Below, in pieces: positions 8,309 to 15,606 of a DNA stretch of 64,000 nt (position 1 is its first letter; the number at the start of each line of letters is the position of its first letter). The stretch is taken from assembly GCF_009728485.1 (NCBI RefSeq), contig NZ_VVIQ01000001.1, positions 337,016-401,015 on the forward strand, in the 5' to 3' direction. Origin of the DNA: Prevotella vespertina. GTDB taxonomy: Bacteria > Bacteroidota > Bacteroidia > Bacteroidales > Bacteroidaceae. A model generated the notes under the pieces. That model saw only the letters and a program-made list of their open reading frames with translations. It searched no databases and had not been told where the DNA came from. The position numbers were made by a program, and so were the translations under genes.

Positions 8309-10330
8309 ATGAAAACTAAGATTTTAAAACACTCCATTTTAGCAGTCTGCTTATCGCTCTTGCCAATGGCAATGATGGCTAAGCAGGAAGCAACAGTGAG
8401 TTCACCATCAGGTAACATTACGCTGACGACTGGTGTAGATAATGTGGGTCGTCCTTATTACTCATTGAATCGTGGGAAAGAGGAGATACTCCTTCATTCG
8501 GCACTTGGGTTGAAGTTGAAGGATGGCGACTTGTCTAATGACTTCCGACTCATAGGTTTCTCACGTGCAACTAAGGATGAAACGTGGCATCAACCATGGG
8601 GAGAAGAAGATGATGTACGCAATCATTATAACGAATTGACGATGAAGTTAGCACAGAAGAAAGGACTTCAACGCCAGCTGACCATTGTCTTCCGTGTCTT
8701 TGATGATGGTATGGGCTTCCGTTATGTATTCCCACAACAGAAGAACCTAAGCGACTTCATTATCACAGATGAGCTTACAGAGTTCTGTTTCAAAGGTGAC
8801 CCTGAGGCATGGACATTGCCTTTTGATGCCGATTACTATGAGGGACTTTGGACGAAAGCACCATTGAGTAAGAAGCAGAAGGTGTGTACACCTGTTACAA
8901 TAGAGGCTAAGCCAGACCTTTATATGATGTTACATGAAGCGAACCTGACCGATTACTCTTCATTAAATGTCAAGCCGATAGAGGCAAAAGAGGGTTATGT
9001 GCGATTGAAGGCAGAGTTAGTACCATGGTCAAATGGCGACTTGGTGCGTGCAAAAGCACCTTTCGTCTCTCCTTGGCGTATGTTATCAGTAGAAGACCAT
9101 GTGTGTGGTTTGATAACAAACCGCATCATGTTAAACCTTAATGACCCTTGTAAGATTAAGGATACATCGTGGATTACAACAGGAAAGTACGTTGGTGTGT
9201 GGTGGACTTACCACATGCAACATGCCACATGGGGTATTGGTCCAAAGCATGGAGCCACAACTGAGAATACAAAACGCTATATCGACTTTGCTGCCGAGCA
9301 TGGTTTTAAAGGCGTATTAGTCGAAGGTTGGAATTATGGATGGGAGAACGACTGGGGTAAGGAAGGTGATAAATTCAACTTCACAAAGCCTTATCCAGAC
9401 TATGACTTCGATGGTTTGCAGAAGTACGCATTGTCGAAAGGAGTCTCACTGATTGCTCATAACGAGACAGGTGGTGCCGCAAAGAACTATGAGGAACAGC
9501 TTGAAGCAGCCTTCTCTCTCTATGAGAAGATGGGAATTAAGGCTATTAAGACAGGCTATGTGAATAAGGTTATGGACAACAAGGAGCTTCAACACTCGCA
9601 ATATGGTGTGCGTCACTATCGCAAAGTGATTGAGGCTGCAGCCCGACACCACATCATGGTGGTCAATCATGAGCCTGCTATGCCAACTGGTCTACAGCGT
9701 ACTTACCCCAACCTCATCGCTAGTGAGGGTGTGAGAGGACAAGAGTGGAATGCTTGGGATGGCGCTGGTGGCAACCCACCTTACCATCTTTGTGTGCTCC
9801 CATTCACACGTCAATTAGCTGGACCAATCGACTTCACGCCTGGTATCTTCAAGCTCGAAGGACAGGTTTATGCGCATACTCATCCACACACAACGCTTGC
9901 TAAGCAGCTTGCCGAGTATGTTGTCATCTACACTCCATGGCAGATGGCTGCTGACGAGATTGAGAATTACAAGGATCAACCAGCCTTCACCTTCATTGAA
10001 GCAATGCCTTCTAACTGGCAGAAGACGGTTATCCCGATGGCAGAGATTGGTAAGTATATCGTTACTGCACGTCAGAACCGTGATAACCAGGACTGGTTTG
10101 TGGGTGGAATGACCGATGAGAACGCTAGAGACATCAGTCTTAAACTCGACTTCCTAGCACCAGGTACAACTTATAAGGCTATTATCTATAAGGATGGACC
10201 TGATGCCGAATATGATAAGAACCCTTATCCAATGACCATCGAACAGCTTGTTGTGAACCATGATAGTGTATTGAAACTACACATGGCAAAGAGTGGTGGC
10301 TTTGCAATTCAGCTCATTAAGCAAGCGTAA
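8309..10330 (+). CDS. GH97 alpha-glucosidase-type enzyme (SusB-like)
   Basis: This 673-residue protein has a Sec signal peptide and no lipobox, so it is probably periplasmic. It has the GH97 layout: N-terminal beta-sandwich (to about 270), TIM barrel (about 290-560) and C-terminal sandwich. Glu386 (AHNETGG), Glu455 (NHEPAMPTG) and Glu479 (GQEWNAW) are spaced 69 and 24 residues apart. That matches, from memory, the spacing of Glu439, Glu508 and Glu532 in Bacteroides SusB, an inverting GH97 alpha-glucosidase. Retaining GH97 alpha-galactosidases use a different nucleophile. It should release glucose or a similar sugar from the non-reducing end of imported oligosaccharides. The substrate is inferred. 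Confidence 0.88.
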   Translation: MKTKILKHSILAVCLSLLPMAMMAKQEATVSSPSGNITLTTGVDNVGRPYYSLNRGKEEILLHSALGLKLKDGDLSNDFRLIGFSRATKDETWHQPWGEEDDVRNHYNELTMKLAQKKGLQRQLTIVFRVFDDGMGFRYVFPQQKNLSDFIITDELTEFCFKGDPEAWTLPFDADYYEGLWTKAPLSKKQKVCTPVTIEAKPDLYMMLHEANLTDYSSLNVKPIEAKEGYVRLKAELVPWSNGDLVRAKAPFVSPWRMLSVEDHVCGLITNRIMLNLNDPCKIKDTSWITTGKYVGVWWTYHMQHATWGIGPKHGATTENTKRYIDFAAEHGFKGVLVEGWNYGWENDWGKEGDKFNFTKPYPDYDFDGLQKYALSKGVSLIAHNETGGAAKNYEEQLEAAFSLYEKMGIKAIKTGYVNKVMDNKELQHSQYGVRHYRKVIEAAARHHIMVVNHEPAMPTGLQRTYPNLIASEGVRGQEWNAWDGAGGNPPYHLCVLPFTRQLAGPIDFTPGIFKLEGQVYAHTHPHTTLAKQLAEYVVIYTPWQMAADEIENYKDQPAFTFIEAMPSNWQKTVIPMAEIGKYIVTARQNRDNQDWFVGGMTDENARDISLKLDFLAPGTTYKAIIYKDGPDAEYDKNPYPMTIEQLVVNHDSVLKLHMAKSGGFAIQLIKQA

Positions 10331-10365
10331 GGAGCAATAGCTTATAGCTTATTAAACTTATATTC

Positions 10366-10400
10366 ATCCCTGCCTTATCATCTTGAAGGGCAGGGATTTT
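10366..10400 (+). terminator. Terminator after the GH97 gene
   Basis: ATCCCTGCC (10366-10374) pairs with GGCAGGGAT (10389-10397), followed by TTTTGG. It separates the PUL from the next receptor gene. Confidence 0.75.
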
Positions 10401-10423
10401 GGTTATTATTTTGGTAAGGAATA

Positions 10424-10455
10424 CTTGCCTTATATGTGATTTATTGTTATCTTTG
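10424..10455 (+). promoter_or_regulatory. Promoter of the 10.5 kb receptor gene
   Basis: CTTG at 10424-10427 is followed after 20 bases by TATCTTTG at 10448-10455. This places the transcript start near 10462, so the gene must start at the ATG at 10477 and not at an in-frame upstream codon at 10399. Confidence 0.7.
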
Positions 10456-10476
10456 CACCGTTTAGTACGTAATAAT

Positions 10477-12948
10477 ATGAGAAAATACAAGTTATTTGTA
10501 ACATTTGGACTATTGACTATGTCTGTAGCAGTGCATGGTCAGACCTCAACAATATCGGGAGTTCTACTCGACTCATTGACCCATGAGGGGGAACCCTACG
10601 CTACTGTTCGTGTTTATAAAGGTAAGAAAAGCGATAAACCAGTGGCTATGTCGGTTACAGCTATTGATGGTAAGTTCTCTCAGCAGGTAACAGGGCAGGG
10701 TAACTTCTTGGTTTCTTTCACTGCTATGGGGCGTAAGGAGGTTCTCCGAAAGGTGCAACTTACAGCCACAGGAGGCGTTATCGACTTGGGGCAGTTGCTG
10801 GTTCAAGATGATACGAAGCAGTTGAAAGGTGTGGAGGTAGTGGCACAAAAGCCACTTGTTAAGATGGAAACGGATAAGATGTCGTATGATGTTCAGGCTG
10901 ACAATGACGCTAAGACGAACACAGTACTCGACATGCTGCGTAAGGTTCCGATGGTAACTGTGGATGGACAAGACAATATCTCGGTCAATGGACAGTCCTC
11001 CTTCAAGGTTTATGTGGATGGTAAACCGAACGTAATGTTCTCTTCCAATCCCTCACAAATATTCAAGTCAATGCCCGCCTCGGCGGTTAAATCAATAGAG
11101 GTAGTGACCAATCCAGGTGCTAAATATGATGCCGAAGGAACAGGCGGAGTGCTGAATATCATCATGAACCGCGTTAATGGCAAGAGTGCCGTTAATATGA
11201 ATGGATATAACGGAAACCTTGCTATCTCTGCAGGAAACAAGGGGTGGCGGTCGTCTGGGTTCCTTAGTGGACAGCAGGGAAAGCTGACGTATAGTGCTAA
11301 CATCATGTATAACGCAGCAAAGTCGAAAGGTACTGTGACCGAGATGAGCCGTACTGCGAGTGATGGGTCACGTATGGACTATCGTCAAAAGGGCAATACT
11401 CACATCCCATTCACCATGGGTAACCTTAGTCTGGGCTATGAGCTTGACTCTATGAGCAATATTGGTGCATCCATTGGGCTTACTTCCTTTACCATGAAGA
11501 ACGATGGTCACCCCATGACGACCTTCTCCGGCGGTCCTTACGGAACAGGTTTCTCGTATGGTAACGAGATGACCATGAAGAATAAGAACACCTCCTTTAA
11601 CGGTAGCATAGACTATCAGCGATTCTTTAATAAGGCTCGCACAAGTAGTTTGACACTGAGTTATCTCTTCTCAACAACACCTGCCGAGAACACAAATCTT
11701 CGTGTTTATGATCCCTTACCAGCGGGTGTTACGATTCCATTAAAGGATCTTTATTCAGAGGCGAAGATGCGTGGAACGGAGCATACAGTGCAAGTCGACT
11801 ATACCACACCAATAGGGAAAGGACAGACCTTAAGCACTGGTTTGAAGTTTATCGCACGTCGCAACTCTTCCGACTCGAAGTTTTATGACATCGTAAGTGG
11901 TGCTAATGTCTACAATGCCAACAACAGTGTGAATTATAGGAACACGCAGAGCATCCTTGCCGAATACGCTGAATATGCAGCAACAATGGGTAAGTTAGGT
12001 GCTAAGGTAGGGCTTCGTTACGAGCATACATGGGAGAACGTGAAGTTCATAGTAGGTCCTGGTGCCAACTTCAAGAAGCACTATGGCAACCTAGTACCAT
12101 CTGCCAGCCTTACTTACAACCTATCAGCTGGTATGAATTTAGGCGTTAACTATTCTATGCGAATCAGTCGACCAGGTATCAGTTATCTGAATCCTTACCA
12201 CGACATAAGCAACCCGACCGCCGATAGCTATGGTAATCCTGACTTGCAAGTAGAGAAGAGTCACAACATAAAAGTAGTCTTCAACTCCTTCACACCGAAG
12301 TTTATGATCAACGTAACACTCGGTGAGAACTTTGCCAATAATCAGATAGAACAGTACTCATTCATGCATGGTTCGATACTGAATACCACGTATGGCAACA
12401 TCGTTAAAAGCCGTTGGACGAACTTCAGTTCATTTATGAATTACGCTGTAACTAGTAAGACACGACTGATGCTAACAGCCAATGTTGACTATGCAGATAT
12501 TCGATCGGAACAACTCAATGCACATAACTATGGATGGCAAGCCACTACGTTCCTCGGTGTGCAGCAAACCTTCCCTTGGGATTTGAAATGGAGTATGTTC
12601 GTGGGTGGAATGACGAAGAAGTATTCTCTACAAGGCTATAACGGCGGCTTTAATATGTTTAATACAACGCTATCAAAGAGCCTTATTAAGGATAAACTCG
12701 ACTTGAGTTTGATGTATTTCGTGCCATTCACTGGTAAGATAAAGATAAATCAGTATAGTCATGGAGCCGACTTTGAGAATCGTATGAACATCTCAATTCC
12801 TGCCCAGATGATATCCTTCACACTTACATGGAACTTTGGTAACACCAAGAAGCAATACCAGAGTCATGAGACAAAGATAACTAACGACTTCCAAGAAAAG
12901 AAGAACGACCAGCAGATGAACGGCATGGGAATGGGTGTCGGGATGTAA
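10477..12948 (+). CDS. TonB-dependent receptor-like outer membrane barrel protein
   Basis: This protein of about 823 residues has a signal peptide ending VAVHGQ, a carboxypeptidase-regulatory-like domain (about 25-105), a plug-like region (KMSYDVQADNDAKTNTVLDMLRKVPMV; VYVDGKPN; SIEVVTNPGAKYDAEG) and a C-terminal OMP_b-brl_3-type barrel with the ISRPGISYLNPYHD segment typical of this family. No SusD partner follows, so it is not a SusC pair. It may take up a small ligand such as a metal chelate or peptide. An unusual Met/Gly tail (MNGMGMGVGM) ends the protein where an aromatic residue is normally expected. It has its own promoter and terminator and is monocistronic. Confidence 0.85.
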   Translation: MRKYKLFVTFGLLTMSVAVHGQTSTISGVLLDSLTHEGEPYATVRVYKGKKSDKPVAMSVTAIDGKFSQQVTGQGNFLVSFTAMGRKEVLRKVQLTATGGVIDLGQLLVQDDTKQLKGVEVVAQKPLVKMETDKMSYDVQADNDAKTNTVLDMLRKVPMVTVDGQDNISVNGQSSFKVYVDGKPNVMFSSNPSQIFKSMPASAVKSIEVVTNPGAKYDAEGTGGVLNIIMNRVNGKSAVNMNGYNGNLAISAGNKGWRSSGFLSGQQGKLTYSANIMYNAAKSKGTVTEMSRTASDGSRMDYRQKGNTHIPFTMGNLSLGYELDSMSNIGASIGLTSFTMKNDGHPMTTFSGGPYGTGFSYGNEMTMKNKNTSFNGSIDYQRFFNKARTSSLTLSYLFSTTPAENTNLRVYDPLPAGVTIPLKDLYSEAKMRGTEHTVQVDYTTPIGKGQTLSTGLKFIARRNSSDSKFYDIVSGANVYNANNSVNYRNTQSILAEYAEYAATMGKLGAKVGLRYEHTWENVKFIVGPGANFKKHYGNLVPSASLTYNLSAGMNLGVNYSMRISRPGISYLNPYHDISNPTADSYGNPDLQVEKSHNIKVVFNSFTPKFMINVTLGENFANNQIEQYSFMHGSILNTTYGNIVKSRWTNFSSFMNYAVTSKTRLMLTANVDYADIRSEQLNAHNYGWQATTFLGVQQTFPWDLKWSMFVGGMTKKYSLQGYNGGFNMFNTTLSKSLIKDKLDLSLMYFVPFTGKIKINQYSHGADFENRMNISIPAQMISFTLTWNFGNTKKQYQSHETKITNDFQEKKNDQQMNGMGMGVGM

Positions 12949-13004
12949 TCTTCCGTACTTGTTTATCGTTATTAATGTTCCTAATGGGCATTAATTAAAA
13001 TCAT

Positions 13005-13039
13005 AAAGGGCTGTAACACGAATGATGTTACAGCCCTTT
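13005..13039 (+). terminator. Terminator after the receptor gene
   Basis: AAAGGGCTGTAAC (13005-13017) pairs perfectly with GTTACAGCCCTTT (13027-13039) around a 9-base loop, ending in the T-run. Confidence 0.85.
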
Positions 13040-13133
13040 CATTGCCTTAATAGTCTCTCTTTGAATCACTCGATAGTATCTCTTTTACTCGTTCGATAGT
13101 ATATCTCCCATTCACAAGATACTTTGTTAACGG

Positions 13134-13221
13134 GATTATACACGCTTGTATAACTGATTATACACGCTTGTATAACTGATTATACACACCTGTATAATTG
13201 ATTGTACAGCCTTGTATAAAA
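13134..13221. repeat. Four 22-bp palindromic units (TTATACA-N4-TGTATAA)
   Basis: The units begin at 13134, 13156, 13178 and 13200, exactly 22 bp apart. Each carries TTATACA and TGTATAA arms around a 4-base centre; the last has one arm mismatch (TTGTACA). The array lies in the 531-base gap between the 10.5 kb receptor and the convergent PAP2 gene, after the terminator. No ORF is present. A shorter two-copy CGATAGTAT repeat (13071, 13094) precedes it. Confidence 0.9.
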
Positions 13222-13333
13222 GTCTTCAAAGCCTTTCTAATGGATTGGATACATAATAGAAAGCCTCTTGATGAGCTTCTTAAAGGAGGGAATAAGTCTA
13301 TGGTAGTTAATTAAAGAATACTCTTTGCCATTT

Positions 13334-13421
13334 GAAGAGGGCGTTTCCTTGATGTGAGAAGAGCCTTTCTTCATATCAACGAAAGGCTTTCTTTAATTTG
13401 AAGAAAGCCTCTCATTGTTCG
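13334..13421. repeat. Four 22-bp units, copy 1 of a dispersed array
   Basis: Units start at 13334, 13356, 13378 and 13400. The sequence beginning GAAGAGGGCGTTTCCTTGAT also occurs, diverged, at 26247-26334. Units 3 and 4 are inverted with respect to each other: GAAAGGCTTTCTT (13381-13393) pairs with AAGAAAGCCTCTC (13401-13413) with one mismatch. The array can therefore form a hairpin about 65 bases beyond the stop of the minus-strand PAP2 gene and may act as its terminator. Confidence 0.85.
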
Positions 13422-13423
13422 CT

Positions 13424-13463
13424 CCCGTTAGGCACTCCTCCCCTTGGGGGAGGCTGGGAGGGG
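13424..13463. repeat. Dispersed GC-rich repeat, copy 1
   Basis: The segment starting CCCGTTAGGCACTCC and containing the palindrome CCTCCCCTTGGGGGAGG recurs at about 18081-18120. Short GC-rich elements like this are scattered in Bacteroidota spacers. Function is unknown. Confidence 0.7.
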
Positions 13464-13479
13464 TTAAAGTCAAGCGTCT

Positions 13480-14451
13480 TTACTCCTTTGTAATCATATT
13501 ACGTGAAAGTCTCATGAGGATGGCGAAGATGATACAAGCAGTGATGAAGCCAGCGATGGCATCGATGAGATAGTGTGCTTGAATATATACTGTTGCACAA
13601 CAAAGGAGGATGTAGAACGGTGCAAGAACAGCCAAGAGACGATAGTTGCGGTCGTGCCATAAGAGCAACATACAGACTGTGCTCACGCCAACATGCGAAC
13701 TCGGGAACGCTGCCGTTGGTCTTTCGCCTGCCGCCTTAGCGTCTTCAACGAGGTGATAGAATATGCCGTCAGTATAACCAGGGCTTGGTAAGCACTCTTG
13801 ATGATGGTTGAAATAATCGTGCAAGTTAGGGAATACGCCCGCAGCAGCTTGTTGTAAGCCTATCGCCTTATAGTAGAATGTAGGACCAACGACCGGTAGG
13901 AAGATGAAGATAACATAATAGATAAAGAACGAAGAGAGAATGACGAAGGCAGCACGATTGAACTCCTTGTAATGCCAACCGAAGTAGTAAACGGCGGTTG
14001 CAGCTATCATTGGATAATAAGCAGCGTATCCCATGTCGAATAACTCACTGAAGATATGCCCCGGAAGAGCCTTTGCAAAGAGCAAAGCAGGCTGACATCC
14101 GAAGAGAGATTGCTCCCATGTAGCTGCTAAATGGTCAAGGTTTGGGAGGTGGCGGTTGATCTCGTAAGTATCAGGATACCACCATGCGAGTAATGCCATT
14201 TGCACTCCTACACGTGTGAAGCGTGTTAGTCGACAGGGTGCAATGCGATAAACAAGCCACATAACAGCCGTGAGAGCAACGATGCGGATGCGCCCGTAGA
14301 TCATAGCTTGTGGGTTATTGATGCTGGTGTACATGAAGAATGTGATGATAAGTGTCAATACCAAGTAAGCCATTACCACCCATTCGTATGCCATAAGACC
14401 CTTAACAGGTTTCTTCTCTAGCTTAAATAAGTTTGTTATGAATCGTTTCAT
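13480..14451 (-). CDS. PAP2-superfamily membrane phosphatase/phosphotransferase
   Basis: This 323-residue protein has about six hydrophobic segments. It carries PAP2 motifs: AAFPSSHVGVSTV (catalytic His) and AHYLIDAIAG (second His plus Asp). It resembles the PAP2_3/inositol-phosphorylceramide-synthase-like branch, which in Bacteroidota is linked to sphingolipid or lipid-phosphate headgroup chemistry. It could be a lipid phosphatase or a headgroup transferase, and the sequence alone does not decide. It lies 81 bases downstream of the epimerase gene on the same strand, the gap being 9-bp repeats, so the two are probably co-transcribed. Confidence 0.75.
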   Translation of the reverse strand: MKRFITNLFKLEKKPVKGLMAYEWVVMAYLVLTLIITFFMYTSINNPQAMIYGRIRIVALTAVMWLVYRIAPCRLTRFTRVGVQMALLAWWYPDTYEINRHLPNLDHLAATWEQSLFGCQPALLFAKALPGHIFSELFDMGYAAYYPMIAATAVYYFGWHYKEFNRAAFVILSSFFIYYVIFIFLPVVGPTFYYKAIGLQQAAAGVFPNLHDYFNHHQECLPSPGYTDGIFYHLVEDAKAAGERPTAAFPSSHVGVSTVCMLLLWHDRNYRLLAVLAPFYILLCCATVYIQAHYLIDAIAGFITACIIFAILMRLSRNMITKE

Positions 14452-14460
14452 TGTTTGTTG

Positions 14461-14532
14461 TTATTGGACTTATTAGCCCCATTATCCCTATTAGGCTTAT
14501 TCGTCCAATTAGCCTAATAATAATTAGCTAAT
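14461..14532. repeat. 9-bp tandem repeat (TTATTAGCC-like), eight units
   Basis: Eight imperfect 9-base units related to TTATTAGCC fill the gap between the PAP2 gene and the stop of the epimerase gene. A related array occurs at 52672-52734, also directly after a stop codon. Confidence 0.75.
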
Positions 14533-15522
14533 CTATAGCCAACCCTCTTTCTTATACCAATCAATTGTCTCTTTCACCCCTCTCTTGAGGTCATACTTCG
14601 GTTGATAGCCCAGTTCGTCGATAGCTGGTTGGATGTTACAACGCCAGTTTCGCTGTTTAAGAATCTGATATTTATCATTGTTAAGAGCCGATATTTTACC
14701 CGTAATATGCCCTATTAGGTCGCCAAAGAAGGTCACAATACGCAGCAACCAGATAGGTGCAGTAATGCGAATCCACCATGGTTTGCCCAGTTCCTCATGT
14801 ATCAAGTCGCTGAAAGTGGTGCTTTGATAAACCTTACCATCGCTTAGGAAGTATGCACTTCCAGCCTTCCCGTGCTCAAGCGATAGGAAGACAGCCTGCA
14901 CAACATCCCTTACATAGACGAAGGTGATGTCTTGTTGCTTGTAACCAACAGCAAAGTCGGAGTGCCCCTTGATACTCTTTGCCATCAAGAAGTAATCCTT
15001 CTCTCTCGGACCATATACCCCTGTTGGGCGCAGGATAATATAAGGAAAGTCATTGGGGAGCATTGCTTCAGCCCTTAACTTACTTTGTCCGTATGCCGTA
15101 TTAGGCTTTGGAGTGTCCGTAGGTTCAATCTCCTTGTAAGGTTGTTGCTCTCTGATAGCTCCAAAGATACTAAGACTTGAAATGAAGACAAAGCGTTTCA
15201 GTGCTGGTTGAGTAGCTTGAAGTGCCTTTACGAGATTGTTTGTTCCATCCGTATTGATGCGGAAGAAGTCTGCTTTATGCAAACACTTCGTCACACCAGC
15301 AGCGTGAATAACATAGTCGAAGGCGTGTCCTGCAAGCTGTTCTGTCAATTTATCGACAGAAGAAAAGTCTAATTCTATGAAATGAATGCGCTCATCTCTT
15401 AAATACTCTCTCGATGACGAGCGACGCACGGCAGCCCAGGTTTCATATCCTTGACGTATTGCCTCTTCCACTATAAATGACCCAATGAAGCCCGAAGCAC
15501 CTGTTATTAATATCTTATTCAT
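14533..15522 (-). CDS. NAD-dependent epimerase/dehydratase (extended SDR)
   Basis: This protein of about 329 residues begins MNKILITGASGFIGS, a Rossmann dinucleotide-binding GxxGxxG motif. The catalytic pair is TAYGQSK (YxxxK), with an upstream FISSLSIFG serine. An in-frame ATG nine codons earlier (15549) is rejected because a minus-strand promoter element (15547-15554) overlaps it. The length fits sugar-nucleotide epimerases or 3-beta-hydroxysteroid-dehydrogenase-like SDRs. The true substrate is unknown. Pairing with a PAP2 membrane enzyme hints at a lipid or envelope-sugar pathway (inference). Confidence 0.85.
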   Translation of the reverse strand: MNKILITGASGFIGSFIVEEAIRQGYETWAAVRRSSSREYLRDERIHFIELDFSSVDKLTEQLAGHAFDYVIHAAGVTKCLHKADFFRINTDGTNNLVKALQATQPALKRFVFISSLSIFGAIREQQPYKEIEPTDTPKPNTAYGQSKLRAEAMLPNDFPYIILRPTGVYGPREKDYFLMAKSIKGHSDFAVGYKQQDITFVYVRDVVQAVFLSLEHGKAGSAYFLSDGKVYQSTTFSDLIHEELGKPWWIRITAPIWLLRIVTFFGDLIGHITGKISALNNDKYQILKQRNWRCNIQPAIDELGYQPKYDLKRGVKETIDWYKKEGWL

Positions 15523-15546
15523 CGAAAATATCTTAGCAAACGTTTG

Positions 15547-15554
15547 CAAAGATA
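15547..15554 (-). promoter_or_regulatory. Minus-strand -7 element for the epimerase gene
   Basis: Read on the minus strand this is TATCTTTG, 25 bases before the chosen ATG. No clear -33 TTTG is visible. Confidence 0.55.
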
Positions 15555-15606
15555 CAAACTTTTTCGTTACTTTGTCGAATATATAAACATACTAATTCCA
15601 TTATTT

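Noticed and set aside
10573..10971. Antisense ORF of 132 codons in the receptor gene
   Set aside because: It overlaps a well-supported gene on the other strand and has no recognisable motif.
15544..15606. Upstream extension of RNase R
   Set aside because: These codons overlap the divergent promoter and do not resemble RNase R N-termini.
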